From Hydrogenophaga sp. PAMC20947 (lineage in GTDB: Bacteria; Pseudomonadota; Gammaproteobacteria; Burkholderiales; Burkholderiaceae_C), in NCBI RefSeq assembly GCF_004795855.1, contig NZ_CP039252.1:2480001-2544000 (forward strand): a stretch of DNA of 64,000 nt, in the 5' to 3' direction. Both the position numbers and the translations under genes were made by a program. The notes under the pieces are model-generated. The model was not told where the DNA came from and searched no databases. It worked only from the letters and a program-made list of their open reading frames with translations. Of the stretch, positions 60,259-64,000 are shown piece by piece (positions within the stretch are counted from its first letter, which is position 1; every line of letters starts with the position of its first letter).

Positions 60259-61694
60259 GGGGTGACCTCTTCGGGGTTGTTCAGGGTGTTCAGGCGCGCC
60301 CAGTCGGACGCGGTGTCGAGTTCAAGTTGCACGCGCTCCAGCTGCAGGGCCAGCCCGGCCTGCCGCGCATCGAGCACGGCCTGCAGCGGGCCGCTGCCCG
60401 CGCGGTAGGCGCCCAGCGCGGCTTGTCCACGGGCCTGCACCAGGGGCAGGCGCTCGCGGTCGAGCCAGGTCAGGCGCTGCAGGCCCGCTGACCAGCCCTG
60501 CTCCCAGCGTTCCACATCGGCCCGCCGCGCGCGGCGAATTTCTTCGGCTTCGGCCTGGGCCTGATCGGCCTCGGCCAGGCGGGCAACCCACTCGCGGTCT
60601 TGCCGCTTGGCCGCGTTCCACTGCAACGGCACGGAAAACCCCACCGAAAGCTTGTTGTCAAAGCTGGAGCCGAGCTGCGCGTAGCGCACATCCACGCTCC
60701 AGTCGGCGGAACGTTCTTCGCGTGCCTGTGCGGCCTGGGCGCTGCTGGTGGCTTCGCGTGCGCCAGCGGCCAGCAGCAGCGGATCGTTGGCCTCCCAGGC
60801 CGCAGCCCTGTCTCCGAGCGGGGGCAAGGTCAGCGCGGGAGCCGCCGCCAGAGGCCGGTCTGCCGCCGCACCCACCCAGCGGCGCAGTTCGGTGCGCGCG
60901 CCGTCAAGGCGGGCCTGCGTGGCCAGTTGCAGGTCTTGCAGGGCCACGACGGCACTGCGCGCCATGAACACGTCGACTTGGGCACCCCGGCCTGCGCGGT
61001 AGGCTGCCTCGGCGGCCGCGACCGTCAAACCGGCTTCATCTTTTTGGGCTGCGAGCAGCGCCAGGCGCTGCTCTTCGGCGCGCACACGCCACCAGACCAG
61101 CGCCACCGATCGCCGCAGTTCGCTGCGCTGCGCGGCGCGGCGGCTGAGGGCGAGATGGGCTTCCTGGGTATACCGCTCGCTGCGCGCTGCGCGCTTCGCT
61201 GCACCGGTCAAAGTTTGGGAAAGCGCGATGCTGCGGGCGGTCGTGGGCTCGCGGGTGAAACGCCGGGACCCTCCCCCTTCCACTGGCACGTTGTCCAGCC
61301 CCAGGCGCAGCATCGGGTCTGGTCGCTGGCCCGCGCCCACCGCCCTGGCCTGCGCTGCAGCGGCCATCAGCGATGAAGCTTCCAGCGCCTGCGAGCGTTG
61401 CTCGGCCTGCTGCATCGCGAACGCAAGATCCAGAGGTTTGACGACTTCAACGTCTGTGTTGAGTTGGGCTTCAACTTCAACTTCAACTTCAACTTCAACT
61501 TCAACTTCAACTTCAACTTCAACTTCAACTTCAACTTCAACTTCGGCTTCGGCTTCGGCTTCGGCTTTGGCTTTGGCCGTGGCCAATGCAGGCGCGTCAG
61601 CAGGAGGAAGCGGGGGCGATGCGGCGAACGCCAACGGCGCACCCAACAGAGCACAGACCAGCACAACCCGTGCCGATGGCAAAAATGACAACAT
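60255..61694 (-). CDS. cusC: Outer-membrane efflux channel CusC (TolC family)
   Basis: A 479-residue outer-membrane factor. The signal peptide ends near LAFAA (residue 25). Right after it lies an unusual low-complexity acidic run of alternating Val/Ala and Glu (about residues 42-75). The TolC-like repeat domains follow (LDLAFAMQQAEQRSQALEAS, AEAAYRAGRGAQVDVFMARS), with the second half closing in LGAYRAGSGPLQAVLDARQA. Unlike E. coli CusC it has no lipobox cysteine. The start at 61694 gives a clean signal peptide. It is first in the pump genes, overlapping cusB by four bases. Confidence 0.9.
   Translation of the reverse strand: MLSFLPSARVVLVCALLGAPLAFAASPPLPPADAPALATAKAKAEAEAEAEVEVEVEVEVEVEVEVEVEVEVEVEAQLNTDVEVVKPLDLAFAMQQAEQRSQALEASSLMAAAAQARAVGAGQRPDPMLRLGLDNVPVEGGGSRRFTREPTTARSIALSQTLTGAAKRAARSERYTQEAHLALSRRAAQRSELRRSVALVWWRVRAEEQRLALLAAQKDEAGLTVAAAEAAYRAGRGAQVDVFMARSAVVALQDLQLATQARLDGARTELRRWVGAAADRPLAAAPALTLPPLGDRAAAWEANDPLLLAAGAREATSSAQAAQAREERSADWSVDVRYAQLGSSFDNKLSVGFSVPLQWNAAKRQDREWVARLAEADQAQAEAEEIRRARRADVERWEQGWSAGLQRLTWLDRERLPLVQARGQAALGAYRAGSGPLQAVLDARQAGLALQLERVQLELDTASDWARLNTLNNPEEVTP
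61470..61577 (-). repeat. Compound hexanucleotide repeat in cusC
   Basis: Twelve perfect TTCAAC units (61470-61541), then four TTCGGC (61542-61565) and two TTTGGC (61566-61577) on the plus strand. On the coding strand they encode (AK)2(AE)4(VE)12. The tract is uninterrupted, which is typical of recently expanding repeats, and always stays in frame. Confidence 0.95.
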
Positions 61695-61790
61695 GAAAAC
61701 ACTCCTGATCCAGCGCAGCGGCCCGGCGGCCGGTGCAGCAAACCGGGGCGCACTGCAACTCGGCAGCGGCCACGGACCGTTCAACGGGGA

Positions 61791-62153
61791 TCAGAGGGAA
61801 GTGGGCGGACGCCAGACGGCGCTCACAACGGGCAACGGAGCCGCAGGGCTCATCGCCAGTGGGACTGACTGAGACGCCACCGTGCGGGTGATCGAGCGCT
61901 GCACCACCGGCAGGGCGGTGGCCGGCGCCTGGCAGTCCTGGCCCGTTTTGCAGAGCTGGCCCGAGGCGAGGTAGCTCGCCATGTCATTGCAGCAATCGTC
62001 GTTGTCGCCGGCCTGCACAGCCGCAGCGCCTGGCATGGCCATGCCCTCAAGCATCTCCATGCACATGGGACACGGGGCATCCGATGGCCGCACCGCCGCC
62101 CACCCCTGGAGGGCGAACGAGAGGGTCAACAACAGGGCAAGCCAGACACGCAT
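61791..62153 (-). CDS. Small secreted Cys/Met-rich protein of the cus operon
   Basis: A 120-residue exported protein (signal to about residue 19, ending GWAA). The mature part begins with CPMCMEMLEGMAM and contains CC and two further cysteines, six in all, with several Met. Such a composition suits copper binding. It lies 96 bp upstream of cusC, and similar short proteins precede cusC in other betaproteobacteria. I know of no characterised function. The ATG at 62153 overlaps the preceding gene by 28 bp. Confidence 0.7.
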   Translation of the reverse strand: MRVWLALLLTLSFALQGWAAVRPSDAPCPMCMEMLEGMAMPGAAAVQAGDNDDCCNDMASYLASGQLCKTGQDCQAPATALPVVQRSITRTVASQSVPLAMSPAAPLPVVSAVWRPPTSL

Positions 62154-62566
62154 GCGTGGAATGTACAACGGACGGCGGGATGGCGCGTGGGACCGGAGCA
62201 AAATCCACAGTCTGGCCAGCCGCTCACTGGATACTGGATGTCTGACCGAATCTTGTTGCGGATCAGCTCCACCGAGTCACGGTCGGCGCCAGCCAACGCC
62301 ACCCACAACTCGCTATGTGGCCCATTTCCCGTGCATTTCACCACCACGCGGATGCCCTTGAACACGCCACAGATGCCGTTCTCGTTGTCCGCCCGCCGCG
62401 CCAAGCCCAGCTGCTCGAGGATGAGCCGGCTTTGAATCTTGCAGGCGGCTACCGATTTGTTGGGGTCTTTGAACGAAGACCACCGCTGGGGTGCTTGCTC
62501 GGCATCGTGCGCAGAGGCCAGCAAAGGCAGACACACCACCACGGCAGAACTCCATTGTTTGATCAA
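62126..62566 (-). CDS. Hypothetical secreted protein
   Basis: A frame of 146 residues starting at a TTG (62566), with a short signal-like N-terminus (SSAVVVCLPLLASAHDA). The middle part (QRWSSFKDPNKSVAACKIQS, LGLARRADNENGICGVFKGI) reads like a genuine protein. The end (GFCSGPTRHPAVRCTFHAC) overlaps the next gene and may be an unrelated tail. No family is recognised. Reading direction and position suggest it belongs to the cus transcript. Start and existence are uncertain. Confidence 0.5.
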   Translation of the reverse strand: MIKQWSSAVVVCLPLLASAHDAEQAPQRWSSFKDPNKSVAACKIQSRLILEQLGLARRADNENGICGVFKGIRVVVKCTGNGPHSELWVALAGADRDSVELIRNKIRSDIQYPVSGWPDCGFCSGPTRHPAVRCTFHACVSGLPCC

Positions 62567-62589
62567 GATTCAGCGCCCTGATGGCAACG

Positions 62590-62605
62590 CACCTGTGTTC
62601 AGGTG
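62590..62605. promoter_or_regulatory. Perfect 6-4-6 inverted repeat upstream of the cus genes
   Basis: CACCTG-TGTT-CAGGTG lies 24 bp upstream of the TTG at 62566. It could be an operator for the cus run. It does not match known CueR or CusR sites closely. Confidence 0.4.
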
Positions 62606-62660
62606 GCATTGGATTGGCACAGAAGTTCGAATATGCCGACGCCCCACGGTGCAGCGCGCA

Positions 62661-63002
62661 TCAGTTTTCCAGCAGCTGCAAGCCCACAATGCCGGCCACG
62701 ACCAGCGCGATGCACAGCAGCCTCGCTGGCGACGCCGCTTCGCCCAGCCACCAGATGCCCAGGGCCGCCGTTCCCACCGCCCCCACACCCGCCCACACGG
62801 CGTAGGCAGTTCCAAGTGGGATGGTTGCCAGCGTCAGGCTCATCAGGTACACGCTCAGACCGCCAGAGGCAAAAGCCAGTGCGGCGGGCAGCGGGCGGGT
62901 GAAGCCTTGGGATGCCTGCATGGCTGCGGCGAAGGCGATTTCGAGCGCGCCCGACACAAAAATAAATGCCCAAGCGACTCTGGGTGTAATGGCTTCAAGC
63001 AT
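62661..63002 (-). CDS. Small multidrug resistance (SMR) family exporter, SugE/Gdx-like
   Basis: A 113-residue membrane protein with four helices. The essential membrane glutamate is in SGALEIAFAAAM, and GTAYAVWAGVGAVG and LGEAASPARLLCI match the SugE/Gdx branch (guanidinium exporters) better than EmrE. The third-helix and QASQGFTRPLP region also fit. Substrate specificity is inferred. I find no guanidine riboswitch in the 85 bp upstream. The ATG at 63002 is preferred over a TTG three codons earlier. Confidence 0.82.
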   Translation of the reverse strand: MLEAITPRVAWAFIFVSGALEIAFAAAMQASQGFTRPLPAALAFASGGLSVYLMSLTLATIPLGTAYAVWAGVGAVGTAALGIWWLGEAASPARLLCIALVVAGIVGLQLLEN

Positions 63003-63087
63003 GTTTGGCAACCTGACTATTTGACCGTTGCAGTCTGCCAGAAGCCGTGGTGGCTTGCGTCAAGTGCCCGAACCCGCCAACACAACG

Positions 63088-63528
63088 TCAACCATGGCTG
63101 GCGTTGGTTTGCAGCCGCGTGAGCAGATGAATCAGGGACGCGATTTCGCTCGCACTGAACCCCGCCAGTAACTGCGTCTCAAAGCGCACACGGTGTGCCT
63201 GCATCTTGCGCTGCAAGGCCAGGCCCTCAGCCGTCGCATTCAGCACCTGACTGCGCCGATCGACAGGATGGGGCTGGCTTTCAACCAGCCCGCGCTCGAT
63301 CAGGCCTTTGACCAAGCGCGCAATCTGGGCTTTGTCGCGGCCCGATTGCAACACCAGATCGCTCTGGGTGGCACCTTCGTGGTGGGCGATGTGACGCAGG
63401 CACCGCACTTCCATGGGGCCAAGCCCATTGCCTTCGGCACTCACAGCCAACTGTATGTGGCGCCCCTGGGCGTGCATGAGGGCGTGTATGCGATCCAGCA
63501 CCTCGGTGTTGGAAGAACGGCTTTTCAT
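63088..63528 (-). CDS. MarR family transcriptional regulator
   Basis: A 146-residue winged-helix dimer. LGPMEVRCLRHIAHHEGATQ and SDLVLQSGRDKAQIARLVKG form the recognition helix region, with RGLVESQPHPVDRRSQVLNA as the wing. It starts 86 bp from a divergent siderophore-interacting protein gene, and a large inverted repeat lies between. It probably represses that gene and itself, releasing DNA on binding an unknown small ligand. Confidence 0.88.
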   Translation of the reverse strand: MKSRSSNTEVLDRIHALMHAQGRHIQLAVSAEGNGLGPMEVRCLRHIAHHEGATQSDLVLQSGRDKAQIARLVKGLIERGLVESQPHPVDRRSQVLNATAEGLALQRKMQAHRVRFETQLLAGFSASEIASLIHLLTRLQTNASHG

Positions 63529-63547
63529 TTCAATGCCTCAAAACCAT

Positions 63548-63599
63548 ATGGTTGATAGTGTCATCTAAATCAACGACAATAGTAGACATTATCAACCAT
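63548..63599. promoter_or_regulatory. Large inverted repeat, likely MarR operator
   Basis: ATGGTTGATA (63548-63557) and TATCAACCAT (63590-63599) are perfect arms; over 20 bp per arm 17 positions match, with a 12-bp centre. Centred between the MarR gene and the siderophore-interacting gene, it has the size for two MarR dimers or one per promoter. Confidence 0.65.
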
Positions 63600-63613
63600 C
63601 ATTCACATCGTCC

Positions 63614-64000
63614 ATGACCACAGCCACACCGCCCAGCCTCGAAGTCGAGCGCCTGCGCCATCCACTGAAGGTGCGCCGGTTACAGGTGCAGCGCGTTGAA
63701 CGCACCAGCCCCCATTTTGTGCGCGTACAGCTCATCGGCTCCGATCTGGAAGGCTTCGTCAGCGCCTCCTTTGACGATCACATCAAGCTCATGCTGCCGG
63801 CACAGCCCGGGGGCCCGCTGGTCTTGCCCGAAGCCGGGCCCGACGGCCCAGCCCTGCCACCGGGTACTGAGCGCCCCACCATGCGCGATTACACGCCCAG
63901 CCGGTTCGATGCCCAGGCACAAACACTGGACATCGAGTTCCTGCTGCACGGCGAAGGCCGCGCCTCCGAATGGGCCGCGCAGGCCCAGCCCGGCGACGAG
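63614..64000 (+). CDS. Siderophore-interacting protein (FAD-dependent ferric reductase), partial
   Basis: The first 129 residues of a ViuB/SIP family flavoprotein; the gene runs off the right edge. RVERTSPHFVRVQLIGSDLE, DDHIKLMLPA and the FAD-binding MRDYTPSRFDA (RxYT/S motif) are diagnostic. These enzymes reduce ferric siderophores in the cytosol to release iron. The NAD(P)H-binding part is outside the window. It is divergent from the MarR gene. Confidence 0.9.
   Translation, partial: MTTATPPSLEVERLRHPLKVRRLQVQRVERTSPHFVRVQLIGSDLEGFVSASFDDHIKLMLPAQPGGPLVLPEAGPDGPALPPGTERPTMRDYTPSRFDAQAQTLDIEFLLHGEGRASEWAAQAQPGDE

Noticed and set aside
63003..63087. Guanidine riboswitch before the SugE-like gene
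   Set aside because: The 85-bp interval has none of the conserved ykkC-type sequence blocks and is short for that element.

Overview
The window is chromosomal DNA from a GC-rich betaproteobacterium, most likely of the family Comamonadaceae (Hydrogenophaga, Acidovorax and relatives). This rests on gene content and local order (hrcA, nadK, recN, rapZ; TPR protein, lolB, ispE, tRNA-Gln, prs, rplY, pth; a DUF3460 gene before scpA), on Burkholderiales-type porin and autotransporter proteins, and on CCA-encoding tRNAs. I see no insertion sequence, prophage, integrase or CRISPR array. Genus assignment is inference.

From 1 to 45 kb the window is mostly conserved core genes. In order: a purine salvage pair (a BMP-type binding protein and guanine deaminase, cut by the left edge); apbC and metG, divergent; a DUF1275 membrane protein, a BamE-like lipoprotein and a SulP transporter; DUF3460-scpA, nadB and a SpoT/RelA homologue; greB with tRNA-Arg and a CAT tRNA; hrcA; a porin placed between hrcA and nadK; recN and rapZ; the minus-strand mutM / dynamin-like GTPase / mutY group; the TPR-lolB-ispE run, in which ispE carries a frameshift at an A5 tract; tRNA-Gln, prs, rplY and pth; a minus-strand five-gene run (two M16 peptidases, rsmD, coaD, ferredoxin); and ftsY.

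The most interesting block is 36.7-40.9 kb. An ECF sigma factor and its small zinc-finger anti-sigma factor are divergent from a TlpA-like thioredoxin, a four-cysteine DUF2282 peptide, a DUF692 (MNIO) enzyme, a DUF2063 partner and a DoxX membrane protein. This is the layout of a bufferin-type ribosomal metallophore (copper/gold stress) system. Two near-identically spaced promoter-like sequences precede the thioredoxin and the peptide gene. The precursor has an unusual Met/Lys-rich tail. An ynjBCDF-like ABC transporter operon starts 26 bp downstream.

From 45 to 53 kb lies an accessory region. It has a GFA-family enzyme, a lipoprotein alpha/beta-hydrolase and two tandem paralogous autotransporters. 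The second autotransporter is followed by a truncated copy of the lipoprotein gene, so an autotransporter-lipoprotein pair was probably duplicated and then decayed.

From 53 to 64 kb come an SMP-30 family protein, a MATE exporter and a complete minus-strand Cus-type copper/silver RND efflux operon (small Cys/Met-rich secreted protein, cusC, a cusB-cusF fusion, cusA). An SMR exporter follows, then a MarR regulator divergent from a siderophore-interacting flavoprotein, with a large inverted repeat between them. Three genes (ftsY, the first autotransporter, cusC) contain in-frame hexanucleotide repeat tracts.
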